From contig NZ_JABFDH010000001.1 in the NCBI RefSeq assembly GCF_013403975.1, positions 372,001 to 436,000 of the forward strand: a stretch of DNA of 64,000 bases, given 5' to 3'. Below the pieces are notes generated by a model, which searched no databases, was not told where the DNA came from, and saw only the letters and a program-made list of their open reading frames with translations. This DNA comes from Winogradskyella ursingii. Its GTDB lineage: Bacteria; Bacteroidota; Bacteroidia; Flavobacteriales; Flavobacteriaceae. Within the stretch, counting starts at the first letter, position 1; each line of letters begins with the position of its first letter. Positions 17,422 to 25,950 of the stretch are shown here, one piece after another. The position numbers and the translations under genes are program-made.

Positions 17422-18471
17422 ATGAAGAGAAAAGTAACCCTAAAGCAAATTGCGAGAGAGCTGGACGTATCGATTTCAACTGTTTCTAAGGCACTTAGAA
17501 ATAGTGCCGAAATTAGCGATGACACAAAACAAAAAGTTCAGGCATTCGCCAAATTGTACAATTACCGACCAAACAATATTGCCTTAAGTCTCAAAAACAG
17601 AAAGACTAATACAATAGGTATCATTATACCTGAGATTGTGCATCATTTCTTCTCGAAGGTGATTAGAGGTGTAGAGTTGGTGGCTAATAAACGTGGCTAT
17701 AACGTTATTGTTGGATTGTCAAACGAATCGTTTTCAAAGGAGGTCATCAACATGGAAATGCTCGCTAATGGTAGTATAGATGGGTTTATTCTTTCAATTT
17801 CAAAAGAAACTTTGCAACAACAGGATTACCACCATTTTAATGAAACCATGAGCCAAGGTATGCCTATTGTAATGTTCGATAGGGTTATTCCCGAAATTAA
17901 CTGTGACAAGGTCATTGTCGATGATTTTAAAGGCGCTAAAAATGCTGTAAAAAAGTTAGTTGATCAACAGTGTAAAAATATCGCAATCATAACCACCAAA
18001 GACTACGTGAGCGTTGGTAAACTTAGAACTCAAGGTTATTTAGAGGCATTAGAAGAAGGCGGGATTACGCCTAAGGCAAAACTTATTCTAAAATTGGAAG
18101 ATACCTTCAATTTTGAGGAACACCTGGATGTTTTGGAAAAAGAAATTGAGCAACTATTCAAATCAAATAAAAAAATTGATGGTGTATTTGCAGTAAACGA
18201 ACTTTATGCACTAACCGCAATGAAAGTCGCCCGAAAACTTGGTTTTAAAATTCCAGAAGATATTCAGGTTATTGGTTTTACAGATGGTGTGCTTTCAAAA
18301 CATGCTACACCAGCACTTACAACTGTGAGCCAGCATGCGCAACAAATGGGTGAGACGGCAGCAAATTTGCTTATTGATAAATTAGAAAAAGATTTTAATG
18401 AAGAAGAAGAAGAGCAGTTTCAAACAGTCGTAATTGAGACCAGTTTGGTGGAGCGCGAATCGACCAAATAG
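17422..18471 (+). CDS. LacI-family transcriptional regulator of the alpha-glucan locus
   Basis: Sugar-responsive DNA-binding regulator. The 349 residues start with a LacI helix-turn-helix (about 4-50: VTLKQIARELDVSISTVSKAL), then the hinge region (RPNNIALSLK), then a periplasmic-binding-protein-like effector domain (about 62-345). It stands between the divergent sus operon and the catabolic operon. It probably senses maltose or a maltodextrin product and binds CGAAAACGTTTTCG upstream. Flavobacteria commonly use a LacI-type protein here, unlike the membrane SusR of Bacteroides. Whether it represses or activates is not visible. Confidence 0.9.
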   Translation: MKRKVTLKQIARELDVSISTVSKALRNSAEISDDTKQKVQAFAKLYNYRPNNIALSLKNRKTNTIGIIIPEIVHHFFSKVIRGVELVANKRGYNVIVGLSNESFSKEVINMEMLANGSIDGFILSISKETLQQQDYHHFNETMSQGMPIVMFDRVIPEINCDKVIVDDFKGAKNAVKKLVDQQCKNIAIITTKDYVSVGKLRTQGYLEALEEGGITPKAKLILKLEDTFNFEEHLDVLEKEIEQLFKSNKKIDGVFAVNELYALTAMKVARKLGFKIPEDIQVIGFTDGVLSKHATPALTTVSQHAQQMGETAANLLIDKLEKDFNEEEEEQFQTVVIETSLVERESTK

Positions 18472-18480
18472 AAATTTAAC

Positions 18481-18510
18481 ATTGCCAGTTTAAAATCTTT
18501 TATATCTTTA
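18481..18510 (+). promoter_or_regulatory. Promoter of the MFS/maltose phosphorylase operon
   Basis: ATTG (18481-18484) and TATCTTTA (18503-18510), 18 bp apart, match the Bacteroidota -33 TTTG and -7 TANNTTTG elements with one change each. The start site would fall near 18516, just before the inverted repeat. Confidence 0.45.
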
Positions 18511-18513
18511 CAG

Positions 18514-18561
18514 CTCATTATCAAGACTTATATTTTCACTTCTACAATAAGTTTTGATGAG
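18514..18561. promoter_or_regulatory. Inverted repeat enclosing 17-bp motif, copy 2, before the MFS gene
   Basis: The arms CTCAT-tat-CAAGACTTAT (18514-18531) and ATAAGTTTTGATGAG (18547-18561) are complementary with one 3-nt bulge and one G-T pair. They overlap the 17-mer TTATATTTTCACTTCTA (18528-18544), which is also found before susC. It lies just downstream of the predicted start site, so it could be an operator or a leader hairpin. Confidence 0.45.
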
Positions 18562-18601
18562 CCAAGCTTATCAGAATAGTATTAATTAAACATACTATTT
18601 A

Positions 18602-19984
18602 ATGAAAAAGCGCATTCTTGGATTTTGGGAAATTTGGAACATGAGTTTCGGTTTTCTGGGCATCCAGTTCGGATTTGCCTTACAAGGTGGATTCATGTCA
18701 CGAATATTTCAAACATTAGGAGCAGAAAAAGACGCGATTCCTTTATTGTGGATTGCTGCACCCTTAACAGGCTTACTTGTACAACCTATTATTGGTTACA
18801 TGAGTGATAGGACTTGGAGTCCAAAATGGGGGCGACGACGACCTTATTTTCTGGTTGGAGCTATTTTAAGTTCCGTGGCACTATTCTTTGTGCCTTATTC
18901 ACCAGCTTTATGGATTGCAGCAGGTTTTCTCTGGATTTTAGATGCATCCATAAACATCTCTATGGAACCATTTAGGGCTTTGGTTGCTGATAAATTAAAT
19001 GAATCTCAAAGAACTTACGGGTTTGTTGTTCAGACACTTATAATTGGCATAGGCACTTGGATAGCAAGCAACTTACCATGGTTGGTGTCGGGCATGGGAG
19101 TAAGTGATTCTGCAGCACAGGGTGTTGTACCAGATTCTGTTAAAATCGCATTCGCTATTGGCGCTTTTGTTTTTCTAATCAGCATTTTGTACACGGTATT
19201 TACAACTTCAGAATATCCTCCTGAGGATATGGAAGAATTCAAACGAGAGAAAAAAGAGAAAAATAGTTTTGTATCGGATATCGTAAATAATATTGGCAAT
19301 ATGCCTACCACAATGAAAAAACTAGGAGTTATCCAGTTTTTCAGTTGGTTTGCTTTTTTTACTATGTGGAGTTTAGCTAATCCTGCATTGACAGAGCACG
19401 TATTTAATACACCAGCGCCAATGGAATCTGCTTATGATATGGCTGTGAGCGCTCAAGCACAATCTTTTGATATTGCTAATACAGCATTTCAGAAATCTTC
19501 TAATTTAGTGGGTTCTGCAATGGGAGTTTATGGACTCTCGTCTATGGCATTCGCATTGCTTTTAGTATTGTATACGAGAAAAAGAAATATCAATAGAAAA
19601 TATGTGCACATGTTTTCATTATTTCTTGGAGGATTAGGTTTTATAATGATGAATTTTGTTACTCCAGAGCAATTAAAATGGTGCTTTATACTTATAGGGC
19701 TAGCCTGGGGAAGTATCCTTTCTATGCCATATGCCATGCTTTCAAGCTCGGTGGACCCAAAAAAAATGGGAATGTTTATGGGAATTTTCAATATGTTTAT
19801 TGTAATTCCTCAAATAATTGCAGCCTTGGGTGGCATCAACTTTGTGTCTAATCTAATAGGTGAAGAGGCTATTAATGCCATGACTGTTGCGGGTGTAAGT
19901 CTTTTGATAGCGGGCTTAAGCAATTTGTTAATTACAAACAAATCTGCAATTTCATATCAACCAGAATATAATACCAATGATTAA
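18602..19984 (+). CDS. MFS sugar transporter, SLC45/maltose-type
   Basis: Inner-membrane proton-coupled sugar carrier. The 460 residues form a multi-helix MFS protein. Its loop 2-3 signature GYMSDRTWSPKWGRRRPY is typical of the SLC45/sucrose-maltose branch. The N-terminal half also has the FGFLGIQFGFALQGGFMSRIFQTLG helix of bacterial members. It heads an operon with beta-phosphoglucomutase (8-bp overlap) and maltose phosphorylase, so maltose is the most likely substrate: it enters intact and is phosphorolysed inside. Confidence 0.85.
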   Translation: MKKRILGFWEIWNMSFGFLGIQFGFALQGGFMSRIFQTLGAEKDAIPLLWIAAPLTGLLVQPIIGYMSDRTWSPKWGRRRPYFLVGAILSSVALFFVPYSPALWIAAGFLWILDASINISMEPFRALVADKLNESQRTYGFVVQTLIIGIGTWIASNLPWLVSGMGVSDSAAQGVVPDSVKIAFAIGAFVFLISILYTVFTTSEYPPEDMEEFKREKKEKNSFVSDIVNNIGNMPTTMKKLGVIQFFSWFAFFTMWSLANPALTEHVFNTPAPMESAYDMAVSAQAQSFDIANTAFQKSSNLVGSAMGVYGLSSMAFALLLVLYTRKRNINRKYVHMFSLFLGGLGFIMMNFVTPEQLKWCFILIGLAWGSILSMPYAMLSSSVDPKKMGMFMGIFNMFIVIPQIIAALGGINFVSNLIGEEAINAMTVAGVSLLIAGLSNLLITNKSAISYQPEYNTND

Positions 19985-20633
19985 AAAAGCATTCATATTC
20001 GATTTAGACGGTGTCATCGTAGATACCGCAAAATATCATTTTCTGGCATGGCAGAAACTCGCCAGAACACTTGACATTGATTTTACCGAAAAAGAAAACG
20101 AACAGCTAAAAGGTGTAAGCCGTGTACGTTCGCTCGAAAAAATACTGTCATGGGGAAATAAGACTATTTCAGAAAATAAGTTCAAAGAACTGATGGGTAA
20201 AAAAAATGATGATTATCTAAATCATATTTCCATTATGAATGAAAATGAAATTCTACCCGACGTGAATCGAGTTTTAGATTTTCTTATAGAAAAACAACAA
20301 CCAATAGCACTGGGTTCTGCGAGTAAAAATGCAAGAACAATTTTAGAACGCGTTAACCTGAAAAATAAGTTTGATGCTATTGTTGACGGTAACGATGTAA
20401 GTAAGGCAAAGCCAGATCCAGAGGTGTTTTTAATAGGTGCCGAATTACTCAAAATTAAGCCAGAGTATTGTGTCGTTTTTGAAGATTCCGTGGCTGGAGT
20501 TGAAGCGGCGAATGTGGCAAATATGATATCAATTGGTATTGGTAGCGAAGAAAATTTAGGGCATGCCAATTTCGTGTTTAGGGATTTTACCGAAATTTCA
20601 AATGAATTTCTTATAGAGTTAATCAAAAAATAA
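19977..20633 (+). CDS. pgmB: Beta-phosphoglucomutase
   Basis: Converts beta-glucose 1-phosphate to glucose 6-phosphate. The 218-residue HAD-superfamily protein has the nucleophile and acid pair in FDLDGVIVDTA (D9, D11), motif II around LGSASKN, and motif III/IV KAKPDPEVF with FEDSVAGVEAA. The length fits the family. It overlaps the MFS gene by 8 bp and precedes the GH65 maltose phosphorylase, whose product is beta-glucose 1-phosphate, so the pathway assignment is strong. Confidence 0.92.
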   Translation: MIKKAFIFDLDGVIVDTAKYHFLAWQKLARTLDIDFTEKENEQLKGVSRVRSLEKILSWGNKTISENKFKELMGKKNDDYLNHISIMNENEILPDVNRVLDFLIEKQQPIALGSASKNARTILERVNLKNKFDAIVDGNDVSKAKPDPEVFLIGAELLKIKPEYCVVFEDSVAGVEAANVANMISIGIGSEENLGHANFVFRDFTEISNEFLIELIKK

Positions 20634-20671
20634 TATAAATGTCGGTATAGACATTCAAAAAAAATAAATCA

Positions 20672-22978
20672 ATGAATCTAGATTACATCAAACCAAATAA
20701 TTGGTCAATCATAGAAGAAGGATTCGATCCAAAAAAAGTAAAAGCGTCTGAAAGTATTTTCAGCATCGGTAATGGTGCCATGGGCCAACGAGCCAATTTT
20801 GAGGAAAAATATTCCGGCCCAACATTTCAGGGCAGCTATATAGCAGGTGTTTATTATCCAGATAAAACACGAGTCGGCTGGTGGAAAAACGGCTATCCAG
20901 AATATTTCGCTAAAGTATTAAATGCACCCAATTGGATAGGCATTAATGTATTTGTAAACGATGAGGCTTTAGACTTAAACGCTTGCAAATCGGTTAAAAA
21001 ATTTAAAAGAGAACTCAATATGAAAGAAGGCTGGCTCTGCCGAAGTTTTGTAGCCAAACTTCAAAATAATATCGATATAGAGGTTAAGGTAGTTCGTTTT
21101 TTAAGCTTAAAAATAGACGAATTGGGAGCCATTGAATATTCCATAAAACCAATAAACGCTAGTGCGTCCATAACTTTTGAACCATATTTGGATAGTAGTA
21201 TCACCAACGAGGATACCAATTGGGACGATAAGTTTTGGGATACCACCAAGGTAAGCCATGAAAACAATCAGGCGTTCATTCAGGCAAAAACCATGAAAAC
21301 TAATTTTTACACTTGTACCTTCATGGAATCACAAGTGTTTATCGATGGTAAATCCGTAATTATTGAACCCAATATTAAAGCAGATGCCACAAATGCATCT
21401 TTTAGCTATAACTATAATGTTAAGGAAAACGAAACCTACACCATCCATAAATTCGGTGGTTACACGGTTGATAGGAATCATAATAGAAGCGAATTAGTTT
21501 CAGCGGCAAAATCCGTTTTGAAAAAAGCGACTGATAAAGGATTTGATGCTTTGCTCGAAGACCAAAAAAACGAATGGGCAAAAATTTGGGATATGGCAGA
21601 CATCACAATTGAAGGCGATGTAAAAGCCCAACAAGGTATCCGTTTCAATATTTTTCATCTAAATCAAACCTATCTGGGCACCGACCCAAGATTAAACATT
21701 GGGCCAAAAGGTTTCACGGGCGAGAAATACGGTGGGAGCACCTATTGGGATACAGAGGCCTATTGCATCCCATTTTATATGGCAACTAAAGACCAAAGTG
21801 TTGCAAGAAACTTGTTAACTTACAGATATAGACACCTCGAAAAAGCCATAGAAAATGCCGAGAAATTAGGCTTTAAAAATGGAGCGGCTTTGTACCCAAT
21901 GGTCACGATGAATGGTGAGGAAAGCCACAACGAATGGGAAATTACCTTTGAGGAAATCCATAGAAACGGAGCCATTGCCTTTGCTATATATAATTATTAC
22001 CGTTACACAGGCGACTTTAGTTACATTCCAGAAATGGGACTTGAAGTATTAATTGGTATCGCCCGTTTTTGGCATCAGCGTGCCAATCTTTCAACCCAAA
22101 AAAACAAATATGTTATTCTTGGGGTCACAGGACCAAACGAATATGAAAATAATGTAAACAATAACTGGTACACCAACTACATTGCCAAGTGGTGCATCGA
22201 TTATGCTGTTGAGTGTATATATAAGGTAAAAGATGGATATGAAGAAGAATTTGCCAGAATCAAAGGCAAAACAAAAATCTCGCATGAGGAAATTGCACTT
22301 TGGAAAAAAGTAGCGGATAACATGTATTTCCCGTATTCTGAAGAACACCAGGTGTACCTTCAACAAGATGGTTTTTTAGATAAAGAATTGATTACGGTTG
22401 CGGATTTACCAAAATCGCAACGACCAATTAATCAAAAGTGGAGTTGGGATAGAATCCTGCGTTCGCCCTACATTAAACAAGCCGACACACTTCAAGGATT
22501 TTACTTTTTTGAAGATCATTTTACAGATAAAGAATTAGAAAAACATTTTGACTTTTACGAACCATTCACCGTCCATGAGAGTTCACTTTCTCCTTGTGTA
22601 CATAGTATCCAAGCAGCAAAATTAGACAGAATGGATCAAGCCTACACATTCTATTTAAGAACGTCACGATTGGATTTGGACGACTATAATCATGAAGTGC
22701 ACGAAGGCTTGCATATTACCTCAATGGCAGGCACATGGATGAGTATTGTTGAAGGTTTTGGCGGCATGCGCATTAAAAATGATATGCTCACATTTGAGCC
22801 AAAAATCCCAGACCAGTGGGAGGGTTTTTCATTCAAAGTGAATTTTAGAAATCAGATTTTGAGGGTCAATGTTTGTCAAGATCATACGCATTTTGAGCTC
22901 GATGGCAATCAAGATTTAGAAATTGAAGTAAATGGAAATTTAATAACCATCTCGCCAAATAATATGGTAACCGTTTAA
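20672..22978 (+). CDS. mapA: GH65 maltose phosphorylase
   Basis: Cytoplasmic phosphorolysis of maltose to glucose and beta-glucose 1-phosphate. The 768 residues show the GH65 layout: N-terminal beta-sandwich (to about 270), (alpha/alpha)6 barrel with HNEWEITFEEIHRNGAIAF (419-437), and GPNEYENNVNNNWYTN. In the last motif E490 aligns by spacing with the catalytic general-acid glutamate of maltose phosphorylase. There is no signal peptide. The pgmB gene upstream accepts the product. Trehalose or kojibiose phosphorylase is possible from fold alone, but the locus favours maltose. Confidence 0.9.
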   Translation: MNLDYIKPNNWSIIEEGFDPKKVKASESIFSIGNGAMGQRANFEEKYSGPTFQGSYIAGVYYPDKTRVGWWKNGYPEYFAKVLNAPNWIGINVFVNDEALDLNACKSVKKFKRELNMKEGWLCRSFVAKLQNNIDIEVKVVRFLSLKIDELGAIEYSIKPINASASITFEPYLDSSITNEDTNWDDKFWDTTKVSHENNQAFIQAKTMKTNFYTCTFMESQVFIDGKSVIIEPNIKADATNASFSYNYNVKENETYTIHKFGGYTVDRNHNRSELVSAAKSVLKKATDKGFDALLEDQKNEWAKIWDMADITIEGDVKAQQGIRFNIFHLNQTYLGTDPRLNIGPKGFTGEKYGGSTYWDTEAYCIPFYMATKDQSVARNLLTYRYRHLEKAIENAEKLGFKNGAALYPMVTMNGEESHNEWEITFEEIHRNGAIAFAIYNYYRYTGDFSYIPEMGLEVLIGIARFWHQRANLSTQKNKYVILGVTGPNEYENNVNNNWYTNYIAKWCIDYAVECIYKVKDGYEEEFARIKGKTKISHEEIALWKKVADNMYFPYSEEHQVYLQQDGFLDKELITVADLPKSQRPINQKWSWDRILRSPYIKQADTLQGFYFFEDHFTDKELEKHFDFYEPFTVHESSLSPCVHSIQAAKLDRMDQAYTFYLRTSRLDLDDYNHEVHEGLHITSMAGTWMSIVEGFGGMRIKNDMLTFEPKIPDQWEGFSFKVNFRNQILRVNVCQDHTHFELDGNQDLEIEVNGNLITISPNNMVTV

Positions 22979-22988
22979 TATATTTATT

Positions 22989-24938
22989 ATGAGACTATTC
23001 CGATTTTTAATTAGCGCAACAATTATTGCTTTTATGATGTCCTGTAATTCAAATAAAGAAGAAAAACAAAAAACAGGACCACAGGAAGTTGTTAAGGTAA
23101 AATCGGATATAGACAAAATTGAGCCACCACATTGGTGGACGGGTTTTAAAAACGAGAAACTTCAGCTTTTAGTAAAACACCCAAATATAGGTAGCGCAAC
23201 ACCAGAAATTTCATATTCAGGAGTAGCGTTAGAGAAAGTTCATAAAGCAGACAGTCCCAACTATTTGTTTTTGGATTTAAGTATTTCTGATGAAGCTGAA
23301 GCTGGAAAATTCAATATAAAATTCAAACTTGAAGATGGTTCAGAATTATTTCAAACATATGAATTAAAAGAAAGAAAAAAACCGTCGGATGAGTACGTTG
23401 GTTTTAATAGTTCGGACGCTATTTATCTCATTACACCAGACCGTTTCGCCAACGGAGACCTATCAAACGATGCATTCGATAATTTGAATGAAAAGACTAT
23501 AAACCGAAGTGAAGACTATGCGAGACACGGAGGCGATATCGCAGGTATCACAAATAATTTGGATTATATAGATAATATGGGTTTTACAGCCATTTGGCCA
23601 GGACCTTTATTAATAAATGATATGGCTACCGGTTCTTACCATGGCTATGCAATGACCGATTTTTATAAGGTAGATCCAAGATTCGGGACACTGGAAGAGT
23701 ATAAAAAACTCGCCCAAGAAATGCAGAATAGAGACATGAAGCTCATTATGGATCAAGTAGCCAACCATTCTGGTTTAGAGCATTGGTGGATGAAAGATTT
23801 ACCGTTTAAGGATTGGGTAAATTTCCAAGAACACTACGAAAACAATAAAACTGATTGGAACTGGGAAACCGTTAAAACATCCAACCATAAAAGAACGGTT
23901 AATCAAGATTTATACGCTTCTGCAGAAGATAAAAAGAATCTATCGGACGGATGGTTTGTAGATAGCATGCCTGATTTAAATCAGCGTAATCCATATATGG
24001 CAAATTACATAATTCAAAACAGTATTTGGTGGATTGAAACATTGCAATTAGGAGGCATTCGTCAAGACACGTATCCATATCCTGATAAGGATTTTATGAA
24101 CGATTGGACAGGTGCTATTATGGAAGAATATCCAAATTTCAATATTGTTGGCGAAGAGTGGAGTTACAATCCTGCGCTCGTTGCCTATTGGCAAAAGGGC
24201 CATAAAAATAGTGATGGGTACGAGTCCAATTTACGCTCAACCATGGATTTTCCAATGCAAGGATTAATCATTGAGGGACTAAAGGAAAAAGATTCATGGG
24301 ACAAAGGCTTAATTAAGATTTACGAAGGTTTGGCAAACGATTTTGTCTATGCCAATCCACAGGATTTAATGGTGTTTCCGGACAATCATGATATGAGCCG
24401 AATCTTTACGCAACTAGATGGGAATTTGACCAACACTAAAATGGCACTGAGTTATTTATTGGTACTACCTAGAATTCCACAAATCTATTATGGCACCGAA
24501 ATCTTAATGGACGATTTTGAAAAACCAGGTGACCATGGTCTAATCCGAACAGATTTTCCTGGCGGATGGGAAGGAGATGCCGTTAATGCTTTTACAGGCG
24601 AAGGCTTAACAGAAGATCAAAAAGAAATGCAGCCGTTTTTGAAAAAATTGCTGAATTATAGAAAAGACAGTAAAGCGATACATTCAGGTAAAACCATTCA
24701 TTTTGGTCCTGAAAATGGTGTTTATTTGTTAGCACGACAAAATGAAAATGAAACGGTTGTTCATATTATAAACAAGAATGAAGAGCCATACGAATTGAAC
24801 CTTGAACGTTTTGAAGAATTAGGACTCAACGGAAAAACAGTAAAAAATATAATCACCGGCAAAACCTTTACTTGGGACGAAAATTTAATTTTTGATGAGG
24901 CAGGAAGTACAATTCTAACAACAAAAACCGATGATTAA
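22989..24938 (+). CDS. susA: GH13 neopullulanase/cyclomaltodextrinase-like lipoprotein (SusA-like)
   Basis: Hydrolyses alpha-1,4 glucans and cyclic or branched maltodextrins in the periplasm. The 649 residues begin with a lipoprotein signal ending MMSC (C19). A cyclomaltodextrinase N-terminal beta-sandwich follows (about 40-125, EPPHWWTGF), then the GH13 barrel with D360 (IRQDTYPY), E389 (VGEEW) and D468 (FPDNHDMSR), and a C-terminal beta-domain. The nucleophile motif IRQDT is the form seen in this subfamily. It starts 11 bp after the GH65 gene and its 3' end overlaps the next gene by 8 bp. Confidence 0.88.
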   Translation: MRLFRFLISATIIAFMMSCNSNKEEKQKTGPQEVVKVKSDIDKIEPPHWWTGFKNEKLQLLVKHPNIGSATPEISYSGVALEKVHKADSPNYLFLDLSISDEAEAGKFNIKFKLEDGSELFQTYELKERKKPSDEYVGFNSSDAIYLITPDRFANGDLSNDAFDNLNEKTINRSEDYARHGGDIAGITNNLDYIDNMGFTAIWPGPLLINDMATGSYHGYAMTDFYKVDPRFGTLEEYKKLAQEMQNRDMKLIMDQVANHSGLEHWWMKDLPFKDWVNFQEHYENNKTDWNWETVKTSNHKRTVNQDLYASAEDKKNLSDGWFVDSMPDLNQRNPYMANYIIQNSIWWIETLQLGGIRQDTYPYPDKDFMNDWTGAIMEEYPNFNIVGEEWSYNPALVAYWQKGHKNSDGYESNLRSTMDFPMQGLIIEGLKEKDSWDKGLIKIYEGLANDFVYANPQDLMVFPDNHDMSRIFTQLDGNLTNTKMALSYLLVLPRIPQIYYGTEILMDDFEKPGDHGLIRTDFPGGWEGDAVNAFTGEGLTEDQKEMQPFLKKLLNYRKDSKAIHSGKTIHFGPENGVYLLARQNENETVVHIINKNEEPYELNLERFEELGLNGKTVKNIITGKTFTWDENLIFDEAGSTILTTKTDD

Positions 24939-25884
24939 AAAGCACCTTTTTTTTACAATACTTGCCATTTCAATTTTGAGCTTTTTTTCATTTCAAATAG
25001 AAAAGAATATTGAATTCAAACTAGTTGAAAATGCTGTATTGGCAAGCGGAACTTTATATCGCGTAGACAGTTTTCCTTCAAAATATATAAAACCAAGACC
25101 TGTAGATGTTTGGTTGCCAGAAGACTATTCCAAAGAGAAAAAGTATAGTGTATTATATATGCACGATGGGCAAATGTTGTTTGATAGCACTGCAACTTGG
25201 AACAAACAAGAATGGAAAGTGGATGAATGGGCTTCAAAACTAATGAAGCAAGATAAAACAAGAAATTTTATTGTTGTCGCCATTCATAATATTGCAGCTA
25301 TACGTTGGCAGGATTTATTTCCTCAAAAAGCTTTTGAACTTTTAGAGAAATCAATTCAAGAAAGTCTTTTGGAAGAAGCTGTTAATGCAAATTTCGATAC
25401 AGAATTTAATGGTAATAACTATTTAAGATTTTTAGTACAAGAATTGAAACCAATAATTGATAAACAATATTCAGTGCACAATGATGCAGCAAATACTTTC
25501 GTAGCAGGTTCAAGCATGGGAGGATTAATGTCCATGTATGCAGTTTCGGAATACCCGGAAACTTTTGGTGGTGCGGCATGTTTATCCACGCATTGGCCAG
25601 GAGCGGCACCAAAAAAAGACAACCCAATACCAAACGCCATTTTCGATTACATGAAAGCAAATTTACCAGAAGCTGGAAGTCACAAATTGTATTTCGATTA
25701 TGGCAACAAAACTCTTGATGAGCACTATCCACAATATGCTTCCAGAGTAGATGAAATCTTAGAAGCCAAGGGTTACACAAATCAAGATTCTAAAAATATA
25801 TTTTTTGAAGGCACAGACCATTCAGAAAAATCGTGGCAAAAACGTTTAGACCAACCGTTATTGTTTTTGCTCGGTAAAGACTAG
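24931..25884 (+). CDS. Esterase D/putative esterase-family alpha/beta hydrolase (secreted)
   Basis: A 317-residue secreted alpha/beta hydrolase with a signal-like segment (about 5-22). It carries the PF00756-type pattern: VWLPEDYSKEKKYSVLYMHDGQMLFD near the N-terminus, the nucleophile elbow AGSSMGGLMSMY, and a C-terminal acid-His region (EGTDHSEKSW). Members cleave acyl or feruloyl esters. Its role in an alpha-glucan locus is unclear; perhaps it removes acyl decorations from dextrins. Its start overlaps the preceding GH13 gene by 8 bp, so it belongs to the operon. Confidence 0.75.
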   Translation: MIKKHLFFTILAISILSFFSFQIEKNIEFKLVENAVLASGTLYRVDSFPSKYIKPRPVDVWLPEDYSKEKKYSVLYMHDGQMLFDSTATWNKQEWKVDEWASKLMKQDKTRNFIVVAIHNIAAIRWQDLFPQKAFELLEKSIQESLLEEAVNANFDTEFNGNNYLRFLVQELKPIIDKQYSVHNDAANTFVAGSSMGGLMSMYAVSEYPETFGGAACLSTHWPGAAPKKDNPIPNAIFDYMKANLPEAGSHKLYFDYGNKTLDEHYPQYASRVDEILEAKGYTNQDSKNIFFEGTDHSEKSWQKRLDQPLLFLLGKD

Positions 25885-25896
25885 ATTAATAGCGCT

Positions 25897-25939
25897 AAGA
25901 CCTTGCTTTTCATAAATATCTGAATTGTGAGGTCTTTTT
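25897..25939 (+). terminator. Possible intrinsic terminator within the glucan operon
   Basis: AAGACCT (25897-25903) pairs with AGGTCTT (25930-25936), followed by T to 25937. The loop is long (26 nt) with a few inner pairs, so it may be a weak terminator or a relic of the GACCT/AGGTC palindromes seen at 29750 and 31464. Confidence 0.35.
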
Positions 25940-25950
25940 AAAATTTACGA

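Noticed and set aside
25406-25780. Minus-strand frame of 124 codons inside the esterase gene
   Set aside because: Antisense shadow; the plus strand codes for a complete alpha/beta hydrolase with its nucleophile elbow.
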